A stretch of DNA of 64,000 nt from Hypoxylon rubiginosum (GCA_902806565.1 CADCXA010000025.1:1860001-1924000), one strand, 5' to 3'. Shown: positions 35,029 through 48,072, numbered from the stretch's first letter. Notes: a model not told the origin generated them from the letters alone. Numbers and translations are program-made.

Positions 35029-38000
35029 CTACTCCTCCTCTTCGACCACCTGCTTGTGAGCGATGTAGAAGCGGTCTCCCTTCTCGTCGCGCTCGTGCTC
35101 GAGGGCCACCTTGCTCAGGTGCGTGAGGATGTTCTCCATCATGGTGTCCTGGGCGGACCGCTTCTTGCGGCCGAGGTCGTTGAGGCTCTTCATGCGGGTC
35201 ATGGTCTGGTAGACGATGGCGATGACGATGACGCAGGCGATCGAGTAGACCCAGACGACCACGATCGTCAGGATGTCCGTGGCCCCGTTCGCCGACAGCT
35301 TGGACGAGAGCGAGGCCGGGCTCGAGGGCTCGCCCATGCCGTCCGCGAACCAGCCGAAGCCCGCGAACAGCGAGGCGAGGATGTCGACGCCGAAGATGGC
35401 GCTGACCAGCTGCCACGAGGGCCGCGTCTCGAATCCGCGTGTCACGAAGATCAGCCAGTTCTCCGTCAGGGATACCTGCAGGAAGAGGATCTCCTGCACG
35501 GAGCCGTAGTCTTGGATGACGCCGCCGTCGGTGAGCCAGAGCGTGCCGCGGAGGACCCAGGTCCCCATCGCGAGCAGCGCGCCGAGCACGATGCTGATGA
35601 TCCAGATCTTGGGGAGCTGCCACTCTACGGGTCGCTTCTCGTAGTGCGCGGTATCGTAGGCGACGGCGATGGTGGCCAAGTCGGCGAACAGGGCCAGGAA
35701 CACGATCAGGTCCGCGCGGATGGTCTCGTTGATGATGATCATAGAGGTGACGAGGTAGATCTCGAGGTGCAGGCAGAGGGCGATACGGTACTGGATGTAG
35801 GCCTTCATGCGCTGGAAAATCTGGCGCGAGATCTTGATGGCCGAGACGATGGTGCTGAGACCGGGGGCGAGGAACACAATGTCGGCGGCTGCCTGGGCGG
35901 CCTCGGTAGCGCCTTCGACGGCGATACCGCAGTCGGACTTCTTCAACGACGGGGCGTCGTTGACACCGTCGCCAGTCATGGCCGTCAGGTGACCACGTTG
36001 CTGAAGCATCTCGACTACCTGATACTTGTGTTCGGGGAACACCTCGGCGAAACCATCGGCCCTTTCGCACAGGTCATGGATGGCAGTGCCGGCCATATCG
36101 CTGTGAAGTAGCTTGTCGGAGTTGTAGACCTTTGTACCCAGCGCCAACATGCGACAGGTCTCCTTGGCAATAGCGATAGCATCACCAGTAAGCATCTTGA
36201 CGGAGAGACCAAGGGCCTGTGCCTCAGCAATTGTTTGAGCCGTGTCAGAACGGGGAGGGTCAAAGAGAGAGATCATGCCAAGCATCTCCCAAGGGCCATC
36301 CTCTTCTTGAACAGCAACAGCGAGAGATCGGAATCCGCGGCGGGCAAACTCGGTGGCCTTCTCCTTAAAGAGGGCGGTTTGCTCCTCGTTGCAGTTGGTC
36401 AAAGCCAGAACAGCCTTGGGGGCACCCTTGGCACAAGTGTAGCGTACACCCTGGTGAGTGCAGATCGCAGTGATTCTCTTAGAAACGGGGTCGAACGGGG
36501 TGAATTTCTCAGTCTTCCAACCCTCGCTGATCATTTCCTTGGCCTTAGGATACCGCTTGAGGGTCAGGATGGTGATCTTATCGATGGGGTCGAGGGACTT
36601 GATGTTGTGAGACGAAGCGAGAGCAGCAACAGCCATCATCCAGTTAATGTCGACGCCTTCCATTACGAAGGGCTCGCGAACGGAAAGCTGATTGGCTGTT
36701 AGGGTGCCGGTCTTGTCGGAGCAAAGGATGTCAACGCCAGCAAGCGATTCGATAGCCGTCAGCTTCTGCACGATAGCCTTTTCCTTGGCAAGGTATGCCG
36801 CGCCGACAGCCAAGGTAGTGGTGGTAACGACTGGAAGACCGACGGGGACACCGATGATCAAGAGGATGAGTGCGTAAGTAAGCAGGTTGTTCGAACTCTC
36901 CTCCGGGAAGACGATGTGGAGGTTGCGGTAGAAGCCACCGACCCAGGCGGCGAGGATCCAGAAGACCACAAGGACCAGAAGAGTAGTACCGATGCTATCC
37001 ATGATAGCCTTGAAGTGACCCGAGTCCTTAGCACCTTGCACGAGACTGGCAGTCTTCCCCACGAAGGAGGCCTGCGCACCAGCAGTAACAACACCGTACG
37101 CCTTGCCTCGCTTGCAGCCAGTGGTGTAGTAAACGGTATCAGTCATATACTTGTCAACCGCGAGAGATTCACCGGTGATAGCACTCTGGTCGATAGCAAC
37201 AATGGCATGACCAATGTGAGGGGTTCCTTCATCCTCCCCTTCATCGAACTTCTCTCGGCGTGGCGATGTGACGTCCTGAGCCGTGAGCTCCGCCTGATAC
37301 TGGGCCTGTCCGTTGGGGTTGTCATACTCGCAGATGAGACGGGCATCACCCGCAACAACATAACCCTCTTCGACAATGATCTGTTGCAGTTAGTATCCAT
37401 ATAGTGAGTAGAGTAGCGAGGGTTCATAAGATGTGACTCACAATGTCGCCGGGTACAAGCTCCCTAGCTTTGATCTCCGTCTCCTGGCCGTCACGGACGA
37501 CACGAGCCTTCATAGCGATATCTCCCTTCAGGCTGGCAACAACGTCGGCAGCTTGCTTTTCCTGGTACCAGCCAACGACAGCATTAAGCAACAAAATGCC
37601 GATGATAATGCCAGCGTCCAGCCAGTCCTGCATGCCCAAAGCGATGATCACTGCGACTTCCATGACGTAGAGGACTGGTCCGCGGAAGAAGCCAATGAAC
37701 TTGAGAAGCATGTTCTCCTTCTCAGTTGATAGCTCGTTCCATCCAGCTGATTTTCGTCTCCGCTCGACTTCCATCGAAGACAGACCGTCCCTGATGTCCG
37801 TGTCCAACCAGTCACTTGGTGTCTCGAATTCACTAAGAGAGGCGGCTCGGGCATAGCCGCTCTTGCCACCACGCCAGAATGCCCACCATGGCCTCTTCTG
37901 GTCCTGCTGGGAGAAATCCTCCTCCCCCACCTCCGCATTTGCATCTCTATACGTATCGACGTAACGAACCAAGCTAGCGTGGGGATTAGTTAACGTCGGA

Positions 38001-38226
38001 TATTTCTGCTCCTGTGTGAAACTTACGCTCTGTACTCATCCAAGTACGGGTTGTCACCATGATTGTTGGTGTCGACCGTATTATTCCTCTGATTCTCCGA
38101 TAAGAAGCTACCAGCCTCGAGGTCCTGATCGGCCACCTCGTCGATCGTGGTGTCGATGTAACCAGGCGGAGCCATGCCTCTCTTGTGGCTGCTGAAAACC
38201 TTCACCTTCTTAAAATTGGGTGCCAT
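35029..38226 (-). CDS. P3A-type plasma membrane H+-transporting ATPase
   Basis: Pumps protons out of the cell using ATP, energising nutrient uptake. Model: complement(join(35029..37380, 37442..37973, 38027..38226)), 1027 aa, phases consistent. Hallmarks: actuator-domain ITGES near residue 310, PVGLPVVTTTT in M4, phosphorylation site CSDKTGTLT near 465, nucleotide-domain KGAPKAVL, hinge MLTGDAIAIA and TGDGVNDAPS near 700, and FADLATIAVAYD in M6 with the aspartate linked to proton transport. It is longer than the classic Pma1 of about 920 aa because of an extended N-terminus and an inserted acidic segment in the actuator domain (about residues 265-290), so I treat it as a divergent paralogue. 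The C-terminal tail (EHERDEKGDRF) may be autoinhibitory. The last 1.05 kb is much more GC-rich than the rest of the gene. Confidence 0.94.
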
Positions 38227-40700
38227 GATGACCCTAAATACAGCCCAGCTGTATGAAGAATAGAAAAAAAAGAGAGGTAAGGAGAAAAAGAGATGCGGGA
38301 TGTGAGGGAGGAGGGCGTAACGGCGGTGGAAGTGGCACGACAAAACAAACCTCACCTATGATAACTGGAGGATACAGTCTCTACTTATAGAAAAACACCA
38401 GCAGGCGAAATGAGCAAATACGCGACGCCGCCATCGCGAAACCCTTGGCTAGCTACTCTGAAGCACCCCGGGAGAAGCCATGCTACAAGGGAAGATACAC
38501 CCCCCGCAAACTAACTAAGTAGCAGAACTACCCTTTTTCATAGAAAGCGGCAATCTGAAGCTTGTCGCGAAGGTATTAAGATTTTCATCCACAAATGAAG
38601 CCTTGATATCGGATGAGTTGACCTATCATAGGCCGAGGAAGTGTGGTATCGGTGGTAGGGGTCCCTCCGACAAAAAGGCCCGTGATATAATGTCGATCCG
38701 TTTCGAGTCGACCATTACGGCTACCTCATCAAGATAATTCCAATGGTGGTATTTAGCCAAGATACGCCCGAACACCGCGGCTACGAAAATGCCTCACCGG
38801 CCGCGGGTTGCTCAAGTTGATCGATCTCACGTACGGTCTAGGGGCTACCACGAAGATGTACGTAGTCCCCCGGCGGTGGTTTCAGCACTGGTAGAATATG
38901 AAACCGCCGTCCGTTGGACTGGGAGGTGAAGCACGTGACCGGCCGAACTATTCACAACCCCGGCACGATAGAAACAAACAAGAGAGCGTTGAAACGGAAA
39001 CAAGCCGTCGCCAAGCTGTTCCGGGATCTTTCGAGCGCAACCTCGAGCTCGAGTTGCCCATCTCGGCTCTTGAGAAAACGTGAGTGCCAAGAGAAATACC
39101 TGTAGTGATCATCGCGCCTAGAAATAACTAAGACGACACAGAAACAACGACTAGCACGCTATTAATAGCTTGTGCTCGGCGTTTGTATTCAATGTTTTAC
39201 ATCGTCGAAAGGCTTCATGACCTACCTTGAATCAGACAGCGAAGGCGGTTTGATAGGCATCCAAAGTGCCTACGAGCAAGCCACTAACAAGTGATAAGCT
39301 ACATAGGCATCCCAGAGCCAACGTCGAGCTCCTCTCTATGGCTACGACTTCCCAGAGCAAGGGTCAACCATGAATAAGGTGAGCCTAGCCAGCAGCTTCT
39401 CCGTGATAAGCCTGCCGAAGGGTCTAGCTCGCCCTGAGCTATGACATGGCGCTCGAGAGACCTCTGTGGTTCCTTCAAGTGCTAGGCGAGCTGGGCGAAT
39501 TGGCGAGGTACCTAGCTCGAAATTGCGACCCCAGCAAGAATGCTACTGTGAATGAAGATTATGATAACGTACCTACATAGCTATATGCCAGTTATCATAT
39601 CAACCTTACCACATAGGTAGCAGCATCAATCCAGACTCGGAGCATAGCACATGAGAAGCCTGTACTTTACAGGTTCGTGTTAGGTATATTCGGCTGGGTT
39701 GATGAAACGGAAGGATAGCAAATGGAAAGCTGCTCTGCAACCTCGCACAGAGATATTGGAAGCGAAAGCTAGGCTTCATAGATATTCGTGCTACAGGACA
39801 GTGCTACAGGACAGAAGAGAAAGCTGGGGGAAAAGAGATCGTCGCACCAGTTATATGAGAGAAGACGTCGTAGGGGTAATCTTGGCTAAAACTCTTGGCC
39901 TTGGTAGTGCGGCGCCCGCAGAATTGACCAATAGATCAAGCTGGCCGTGTGCCGAAGCCAAGAGTCTTGAGCGTGTCGACAGCCTCGAAGAGAAAAGCTT
40001 GGTTGACTTATAACCGTCCATTCAACTTCGCTCCATCCAACGCGAGATTGTGGGGGTGGATATCGTGGGCAGTATCAAGGTCGGTTATACCGTGGGTTGG
40101 TGTGGGCTGCCACGACTATTGATGGCACATTCGAACATGGGATTCTGCTTCTATCATGCCAACTCAACTACCGATTATTGACTACCCTGGTATGTAAGGA
40201 TGTTCATTAGACCTTACCTTGCCATTAATATCTACGTGTAAACATATATTGGATAGACCTAATTTGTTTTTGTCGGTGCAGAGTATTACTTTATTGATAT
40301 GTGATCCTTCCAAGTCGATAGCAATTAAAGAGAAGGATAATGATGATTGAGAAAGCAGGGAAGCAAGCTGGAGACATTTCGGTTGACCTTGGCTCAAAGT
40401 TATGGTTATGTAATTAACAGTATATTTTCTATGGAAATAAGGGGGAGACTTGTAGATATACTCCATATGTGTTTTAGGTGCATATGTACCTAGCCTTCGG
40501 GTTAGAAACTGGGCCCCGCAACCTTATGACCCCCAAAAGGTGAAATAGTTATTCCATGGTCCGGCCGATAAGATAACAAATTATTTTTCTGAGTCGGCAT
40601 ACCTAGGTATCTAGTGGGCGATTATCACGGCGCATCCAAGAACAGTGCTAGTAACCATCTCAACACCAATATTACCTCGCCTACCTGCAATACTGACACC
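38227..40700. other. Divergent intergenic region, ATPase / DBP9
   Basis: About 2.5 kb. Promoters of the ATPase (leftward) and DBP9 (rightward) lie here. Frames of up to 104 codons (39699-40013, plus) have no support. A CATACCTAGGTAT motif lies at about 40599-40611, roughly 90 bp before the DBP9 start. Confidence 0.5.
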
Positions 40701-42649
40701 ATGAAACGCAAGCTGGGTGAGAATGATGAACCGGTCCCAACAGCCAATGTAGAGACTCCAAGCGCAAAAATGACTACCACATTCGCGGATCTCGGCCTTG
40801 ATAGCAGACTCCTCCAAGCCACAGCGAGCCAGGGTTGGCAAACTCCAACTTTGGTGCAAAGTAAGGCAATCCCCCTAGCCATCGATGGTCGCGATATACT
40901 GGCAAAGGCCAAGACCGGCTCGGGGAAAACTGCCGCCTACATCCTACCTATTCTCCAGGCTATACTCAAACGGAAACAGGTATGTATCGACTGTACTTCC
41001 AAGGCCACACCACGCTCAGACACACCATTAATCTCATACCAGGCATCTTCAGACTCCCACACGGCAGCTCTCATCCTGGTTCCAACCAACGAGCTTGTCA
41101 ATCAAGTTACCAAAGTCCTCGAATCGCTCACTTCATTTTGCTCCCGAGAGATCAAGGTCTCGAAGCTATCCGATAAACTCTCCGATGCTGCTCAGCGCGC
41201 CGTCCTCTCCGATTCTCCCGATATAGTTGTCGCAACGCCCGCGAGAGCATGGCACAACATCAAGAACTCTGCCTTGTCCTTAGAGCAAGTCACACACTTG
41301 GTCTTAGACGAGGCTGATCTAGTGCTGTCATACGGCTACGATGAAGATCTACAGAGCGTTGCTTCATCACTACCGAAGGGGTTGCAGACGACTCTCATGA
41401 GCGCGACGCTAACCCCAGAAGTTGACACCCTGAAGGGACTCTTCTGTCGAAATCCAACAATTCTAGACCTAGCGGAACCCGAGGATGATGAAGGAGGCGT
41501 TTCGCAATACGTTGTCAAGTAAGATAATACGCCACTCAATTATGTATGCAATGCTAATAGGCGTCTAGGTGCGGCGAGGACGAAAAATTTCTCCTCATAT
41601 ATTGCATGGTAAAACTCGAACTGGTTAAGGGGAAAGCAATTATATTTGTCAGCGATGTTGACCGATGCTACCGGCTGAAGTTGTTCTTCGAACAGTTCGG
41701 AATTAGGAGCTGTCTCTTGAACTCAGAACTGCCAGTCAATTGTCGAGTCCACGCAGTAGAGGAGTTCAACCGAGGAGTCTACAACATTATCATCGCATCT
41801 GATGAGAACGAAGTTATAGGTGACGAGAAAGATCAGACTGATTTAGGTGATGAAGACACCATAGATAATGGTCATGGAGGCAACACCGAGACGCCGGAAG
41901 CCCATAGTAAGAATACGGCTACTGTTCAGTCGTCAAAGAAGCGCAAATCTTCACGGCGTGATAAGAATTATGGCGTATCTCGAGGGATTGATTTCAAAAA
42001 TGTTGCCGTTGTCATCAATTTCGACCTCCCACTGTCGTCCCGCTCGTATCTGCATAGAATCGGGCGAACAGCGCGCGCCGGGCAAACAGGCATGGCGTTG
42101 TCTTTCGTCATCCCGAAAGACAAATTCCGGAAGCACATGCCTACCAGTATCGAGACGGCGGAAAACGACGAGAAGGTGTTAGCTAGGATCATCAAGCAGC
42201 AAGCCAAAAGAGGCCACGAAGTCAAGCCTTACAGCTTTGACATGAAGGCAGTAGAGGCCTTCTGCTACAGGATGAACGACGCTCTAAGGGCTGTCACGAA
42301 AGTTGCCATTAGAGAGGCTAGGCTGCGAGAGCTCAAACAGGAGTTGCTCAAGAGCGAAAGCCTAAAGCGGCACTTTGAAGAGAACCCTCTAGAAGTACGC
42401 CATCTTCGGCACGACGTTGAGCTGCGAACAACGAGAAGCCAGCCTCATCTTAAGCATGTGCCCGACTATCTACTACCGAAGGAGGGAAAGAAAGGAATCA
42501 CTCCAAAGGAGGTTGGGTTCGTGCCGTTCAAGAAGGTACTTGATGGGAAGGGTAGAAGAGCCAAGGTCTTCAAGAGCAAGGGTAGGAGGATAGGTGGCCG
42601 TAAGAATGACCCCTTGCGGTCATTCAAGGCGAGGTCCAAAAACAAATAG
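40701..42649 (+). CDS. DBP9: ATP-dependent RNA helicase DBP9 (DDX56 family)
   Basis: DEAD-box helicase needed for 60S ribosomal subunit assembly in the nucleolus. Model: join(40701..41518, 41569..42649), 632 aa; the 50-bp intron has a GCTAATAG branch region and TCTAG acceptor. The start is the ATG of MKRKLGEN; the frame runs further up only from a GTG. Motifs: Q-motif [14 protein letters not shown] near residue 27, motif I AKTGSGKT at 70-77, [10 protein letters not shown] (Ia), ATPARAW (Ib), DEAD in LDEADLVLS near 207, SATL (III), then helicase-C with [22 protein letters not shown]. An acidic insertion (about residues 362-415, [13 protein letters not shown]) splits the C-terminal helicase domain, as in Dbp9 proteins. 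The basic C-terminal tail ([14 protein letters not shown]) suits nucleolar RNA binding. Very sure. Confidence 0.95.
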
Positions 42650-44556
42650 CCCGACGCCGTCTCAGGTTAGATGGGAGATGCTTCGTTAGCTTTGGCTCTC
42701 CTCGCAGATAATGGCGTAATAAGATACCCATGAAGCCAAATCAATAAGTAACGTCAACCAGCTATGCTTGATTCGCTATGCTCCCATTCATAATATCAGT
42801 TAACACATATAGTTAAGCACACGAATTATTTTACCGTTTTCTGTAGATGTGTCTTACTTATTGCCACTTTTATTTTTATTCTACCTTGGCAATATATAAA
42901 ATAAAAATACTAACAGGCAGACGCTATAAGATCCCAATCCGTTCCTTTACTATACATATGTACCTACGTAACTTACGACGAATTACATAGTAGCACCCCG
43001 TGCTTATAACAAATCATACGCAAGGCTCTCCGTCCTATTCTTTCATTGTCCTCGCGAACCGTGAGGTGAGTCCAGTTCTGTCACACGCTACCCCTAGCCA
43101 GAGCACCAAAAAAACTCGTCCCTAATCTAACCATGGAAACCCCTGTCTGAAGTTCTGTCACACCTGGCCTAGTATGTGAGGCCTTGTGACCGACCCTTCA
43201 GGCAGTAGCAACCTTGGGCGGTCTGTTATCCAGGAACGGCTTGCACTTTTCCCAGCTCCCAGTCTCTTACCAACCTGCCCACCTCTTACTACTTCTTTAC
43301 AGCCAGACACCACGAATGCTTACTTTCTCAACCTTAGATCCTTTTCATGTGCCTTGACTATTCCACCAAGGCTTCTTCGCAAAGTAATATCATCCATCTA
43401 TTGGGAGATACTCGAAGCCCTCTGCCGACTCTAGGTAGATGATATCAGGTACGTCGTTGAAGTTTAACATTAATATCAACCTCATCAAAGACATCACAAA
43501 CTCTATCCGTGGTCATCATTTCTCCACGGAGCGTGGACATGCCTCTCTCGATACAAGTTGGTTGTCCATAATACCCTAGAGGCTACACCTACACCATACA
43601 TACCTACATATTTCTTAACTTTGCATTCTTTCCGTGTACCCTAGCTTAAGCATTTCCCCTAGGCTTCTTCGCAAAGTAGCATCATCGGGATACGGGGAAA
43701 CGCTCGACGCCCTCTCCCGGATGATATCAGGCACGTCATTGAAAAAATCCGCGATTATCATTTCTTCCATACCTAGAGCCCGGATACTTCCCTCTCCATA
43801 CCTATCCGTTGTCTACAATATCCTAGGGACCAAGATCGATTTGATACTAGCATACAAGCCTACCCCCTGTCGTGTTACTCCCCAGTAGTTGCGATCCTTC
43901 CCAGCTCTGAAGCTAGATACACTGTGGAGCCTTAGTCTTGCCATCCCACCTAGGCTTTTTCCTATCCCTCTATATAATTCGAGGTCGGCTAGCTAGCCTT
44001 GTTTTTAAGCAATGCTCACACGATTCTTCCATTCCAGGTCATAGTTTTCTGTTCTCTTTTAGACCAGGCATGAGACTCTACTCCTCTGATATCCTATCTT
44101 GCACTTGTACTAATAATGACTGCTACTAGGTACTTGGAACTTTCATGCTCGACCGGCTTAGCCATATTACACGACGAGGGGTCTCAGGTGGTCTCGGCGT
44201 GTGTAGTTCCTACGACTTCCTTCGTGGAAAGTTCGCTTTGGGGAGCCGTGTCCAGGTAGTAGCAGTAGTACGTCATCTCCCAGTCAATATCTATCCCTGT
44301 GCTTATACACCAACTATCCACAAGTATTCCCCCTCACTTACTTCAGTTGTCATTCTTTCCAAGCTCCGTACTAGCTTTCTTTAATTCTTGCGCTCATCTC
44401 CCATATCCTGTTCTAACACCATGATAATAGGGACATTCCTCTCCTGCCACTAACACGTCTTACTATCTCCCAACGCACATCGCATAGTCCTTACTTCCAA
44501 GAACTGTTTGAAAAGCCATCTCAGTCTTCTGGGTCTCGCCCTAAGCAGAGAACACA
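42650..44556. other. Intergenic spacer with degenerate duplicated segments
   Basis: About 1.9 kb. 42780-42920 is very AT-rich. 43340-43970 contains two clear and one partial copy of a diverged segment about 290-300 bp apart (see the repeat entry). AGTTCTGTCACAC occurs twice near 43074 and 43152. No gene supported. Confidence 0.5.
43341..43970. repeat. Degenerate tandem duplication (two clear copies plus a fragment)
   Basis: Copy A about 43341-43460 and copy B about 43631-43740 share AGGCTTCTTCGCAAAGTA, ATCATC, a GGGAGATACTCGAAGCCCTCT / GGGGAAACGCTCGACGCCCTCT core and GATATCAGGTACGTC / GATATCAGGCACGTC. A partial third copy (about 43928-43970) keeps only the start (CCACCTAGGCTTTTTCC). Both clear copies read PPRLLRKV or SPRLLRKV in one frame, so they may derive from duplicated coding sequence. 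Confidence 0.7.
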
Positions 44557-46794
44557 ATGCAGTCAGCTGAGAAAGAACGAGAGTTGGGCAAAGATTGCGG
44601 ACACGGCTTGACAAAGCTGTCCGCTCGAGACCCTAACTACCCTGTCGACACCATCAAGGGCACCGGTGCAGCTCATAGGGGCAGAACTGACACTAGTAGC
44701 ACTGGTAATAAAGGGGACTGCAGCATAGAGCAAAACAATGACAGTCAAGAACAACATGACCTCGAAGATACCTATGATCTCAAAGGAGGTCGGGGCCTAG
44801 ATGGAAATCGTAGCCCCCGAGATTCACTGCTGAGAAACGGGAGACGGGAGACGGACGGCACCTGCCAAATAAAACGGGGGTCGCCACACCAAGCCGCATC
44901 GAAAGGAGTCGAGCCGCTGTCTCGGCAGGCATCACCAGGACTGCCGAGCCGCGCTCAAAGCCGCACTCAAAGCTGCGCTCAAAGCTGCACCCAAAGCCCT
45001 ACAAATTCCTGCAACCCACCCCACCAGGATTTTGATTTTTCTTCTTCCTACAACAACAATCTCATACCATTGTCCAGACTGAGGAAAAGATCCAAGCAGC
45101 AGAACCACAACAAAAGTGAGAACCACAGCATAATTTCTGATATACAGAAAAGAACACCTATTGACTTCACAATTCGCAGCTCTTCAATGGTACGAATTAA
45201 ATATACAACTGCGGCCACCGCAAGGCCTCCCGCAACCACTTACACGCCCAAGCGCGTAGAGCAGCCTGCTTCTAAATCCTCCGCGCCTACAGAAACCAAG
45301 GCTCCCCTTCAGCGCCGCGCCTTGCCATCCCGCGCTTCTAAGCGCGCGGCGGAAGAACCTGACGAAGAGCCTCCGTCGAAGAAGCCCAAGAGTAAGTATT
45401 TCCTATATTCAAACATCTATATTTGATTTGCCTCATAGTCGGACATAAGCTCACAGGACACTCATTTAGTCGTGCTCAAGGCCAAGCCTACTCTCGAGCC
45501 GACCGCCGCCGACGCTCATGATGAGGTAAGTAATATCTTAAAACGATACCTTCAATAAACAGAATGTATTTTTATAACCATCCAGCTAACTGACTTTCAG
45601 GATGAGAGAGAGGGGAACGTAAAGTGCCGATTGAGAACCATTCTGCAGCGAGAGGCCATGGATTGCCTCCAAGAGGCCCTTAAGGCGGAACCCAAAGAGA
45701 TTCGAGAACGAATCTACGAGAACGCCCAGAAGCAATACATTGCTGCCATTACAGCAGCGATGTCTGACGATTCGAATCCCTTCAAAATGAAGGCCTATTA
45801 CAAGTATCAGACCCAGAACAAGGTTGTGTACAAGTTTAACGAGTGTAAGACCCTAACACACGACTCCGAACAATATCGCCCACTTGCTAACAGACCTGAA
45901 AGAAACCTTGGGGGAAGTAGGAGTGGCGACAGAAGCTGGTTTTCCTACATCATCATATGTACTCTGAACAGTGAGACTTTAAGTCTCGATGAAATCGAAG
46001 AAAAAGGAACGAAGCTTCCTGGATGCTTTCTTAACCGCGAAGAAGCCAATGCAAAACTCGACGAAGTGACGCAGTATGACAAATTCGAGGGCGGCATGGC
46101 CGCCGTCTCGCGTAGACACGTCTATGAAGATACTCCATTCAAATTGCTAAAAGTAGAGCTTACCCTAAATACAGGCGAGGAACGCGTCCTGTGGGTAGAA
46201 CGGTGCCTCGTAAATCTCGATCGCGACCTCACCAAACGGGAGCGCGGCCTGAAGAAATGGTCCGCCACGAGACCTAAGCTGCAACATTACATCGTAGAAT
46301 GCGAGTTCATGACGCGTAAGACTACTGAAAGCTCACTACACGAGTTAGACCTAGAAGAGGAGGAGCAGGAGCAGGATGCTCCCGAGGGTGAGAGCAGCGC
46401 CACGCCTTCTTCTACGCCGTCGTCTCGCGATCTCAATGCCGCTGCTACGACTAAGGGCTACTCTAGCAGCGGCGACAGCGACATAGAGCTGGAGCGGCTG
46501 CCGCTCGCTACGTTTACGGATAGGGAGCTGGCGAACGAGCACGCGGGCAACCTGTTCTTGCGCCATTCGGCCGTCAGCCGCGCCATCCGCGGGCCGCTGG
46601 ACGACTTCTGGTGGGTAAACAACGCGGTACCGGTCCACAGGGACGCGGAACGCGCCGTTGCTGCTAAGGGTAACGACGACGCGCTCTACGCTGCCGATCT
46701 CTACACGTTTGACATGAAGGCGCGCCTCGGCTTCGACTGGATGCGCGTCGCCGTCTACGCGGTCGATGACGTGACGGGGCCTCTAAACATTTAA
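44557..46794 (+). CDS. Hypothetical fungal protein with basic, disordered N-terminus
   Basis: Model: join(44557..45391, 45470..45525, 45601..46794), 694 aa; introns 78 and 75 bp, phases consistent. The frame is open from the ATG at 44557, but a second ATG at 45187 opens MVRIKYTTAATARPP, which looks like a natural N-terminus; if that is the real start, the protein has 484 aa and the upstream 630 nt is a 5' extension. Residues up to about 275 are Ser/Gln/Arg/Lys-rich and disordered and contain a KRAAEEPDEEPPSKKPK nuclear-type basic stretch. From about residue 300 the sequence is ordered: a helix (REAMDCLQEALKAEPKEIRERIYENAQKQY region), a YKYQTQNKVVYKFNE segment, conserved-looking LLKVELTLNTGEERVLWVERCL, an acidic EEEEQEQD insert, and a C-terminal DMKARLGFDW block. 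I recognise no family; function unknown. Confidence 0.72.
44950..44997 (+). repeat. 12-bp coding minisatellite, four copies
   Basis: Four tandem 12-bp units of the form YGCRCTCAAAGC within the N-terminal extension of the preceding ORF, encoding a four-residue repeat (R/C-A/T-Q-S). Seen directly; the repeat keeps frame because its unit is a multiple of three. Confidence 0.85.
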
Positions 46795-48072
46795 GCGGGA
46801 AGGAGGGGGGGTTGGGTCACTGGCTACTGGGGAAGGATGGGGTTTTCGCGATGATTTGAGGGAGCTGCTACACTGGTAATTGCGGTGGATTAGGTATCTG
46901 GCTACCTATTTACTTAAGTGACCATCGCCAACTCGAGGTGCTGGAGGCTCGTGGTGAAACTGCGCATGGATTACTTGACTTAATAAATGCGATGATTTAC
47001 CTACGCCTTACGCATTAGTAGCTAGATTAGGCACACCACGCTACTACGAATACCGAAGAATTCATGAAACCATTTGAAGGCCTTAATTACGTGACATATT
47101 AGGAAGTTTTTTTTTTTAAAGTGAATATATTTAACTTATTTATCCCCGGCCTCGCCCGGAGGTCGACAACATCTATTATATTACGTGAAAACATCCATTC
47201 ACCTATTAAAAAATAAAATATAACTAATAAATGACATTGAATTATTAATTCCGATCGAAACCGGCTCTGCTCCGTGTGCAGGACCGGCGATGTAGGTCTG
47301 ACCCGACCGGCACGTCCGTGAGGTGACGTCGGCGAGCTCCGAAAGCCTCCGGCGATCCCGTGCCGTACGGTCGGTGCGGGGCCGAATATCCTGCCGTATT
47401 AGGAAACGTCGCCGAACTCTGCGGCGGGGCGCGGGGCTACCGTGCGGGACGCCGAATAAGTGGGTCTCGCAGCACACCAGCACTACGAGATGTCTATTAC
47501 TTCACGTCTATGGTGCATGCACGGTAATCTGGCTTATTTCGCGTGAATCCACTGTCTCGGACATGTTTTTAGTTAATCTTTGTTTTGCCCCCGTAGTTGA
47601 AAGCAGAATCCTTCGGTCGTAGAAGATCTAGGTCATACTAAGTGCGCCGGCACCCGTTCACATCTCCTAATCTCAATGTTTTTCCTCACTAAAGAATCCG
47701 TGATGAGGACTATCCTATCCTATTAGTAAAAGGTACCTAATTTATAGTGTTTCCATGTGATGCATAGCTGATTTTTCTCCTTACCATACGTGAAAAACTG
47801 TAGACTCAAGTAGTGGCAAGCCACACGACCCTATCAGGTCGTTACTCACGTTATTCACGAGAGGCACCATTATCTAGGTACCTGTCTACTCAGGTTGACA
47901 TGCCATATTCTATACATACTTAAGGGGGTAATAATCGCCCACTCAAAAAGCCATGCCATGCCAACCCATAACGCAGCCAGAGGTACATCGAGAGCTCGCT
48001 AGAGAGTCTAGAAAGCCAAGTCGATTATAGCGCTCCCGAATCGGATTAGAACGGCAGCAAATAAAAATGAAA
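46795..48072. other. Intergenic spacer with a GC-rich island
   Basis: About 1.3 kb without supported gene. 47245-47480 is strikingly GC- and CpG-rich inside AT-rich flanks. A poly-T run lies near 47107-47117 and a TCTAGGTACCTG motif near 47873-47884. Confidence 0.5.

Noticed and set aside
35056..36111. 351-codon plus-strand frame opposite the ATPase
   Set aside because: Antisense shadow of a GC-rich coding region; no motif, no independent splice or start evidence.
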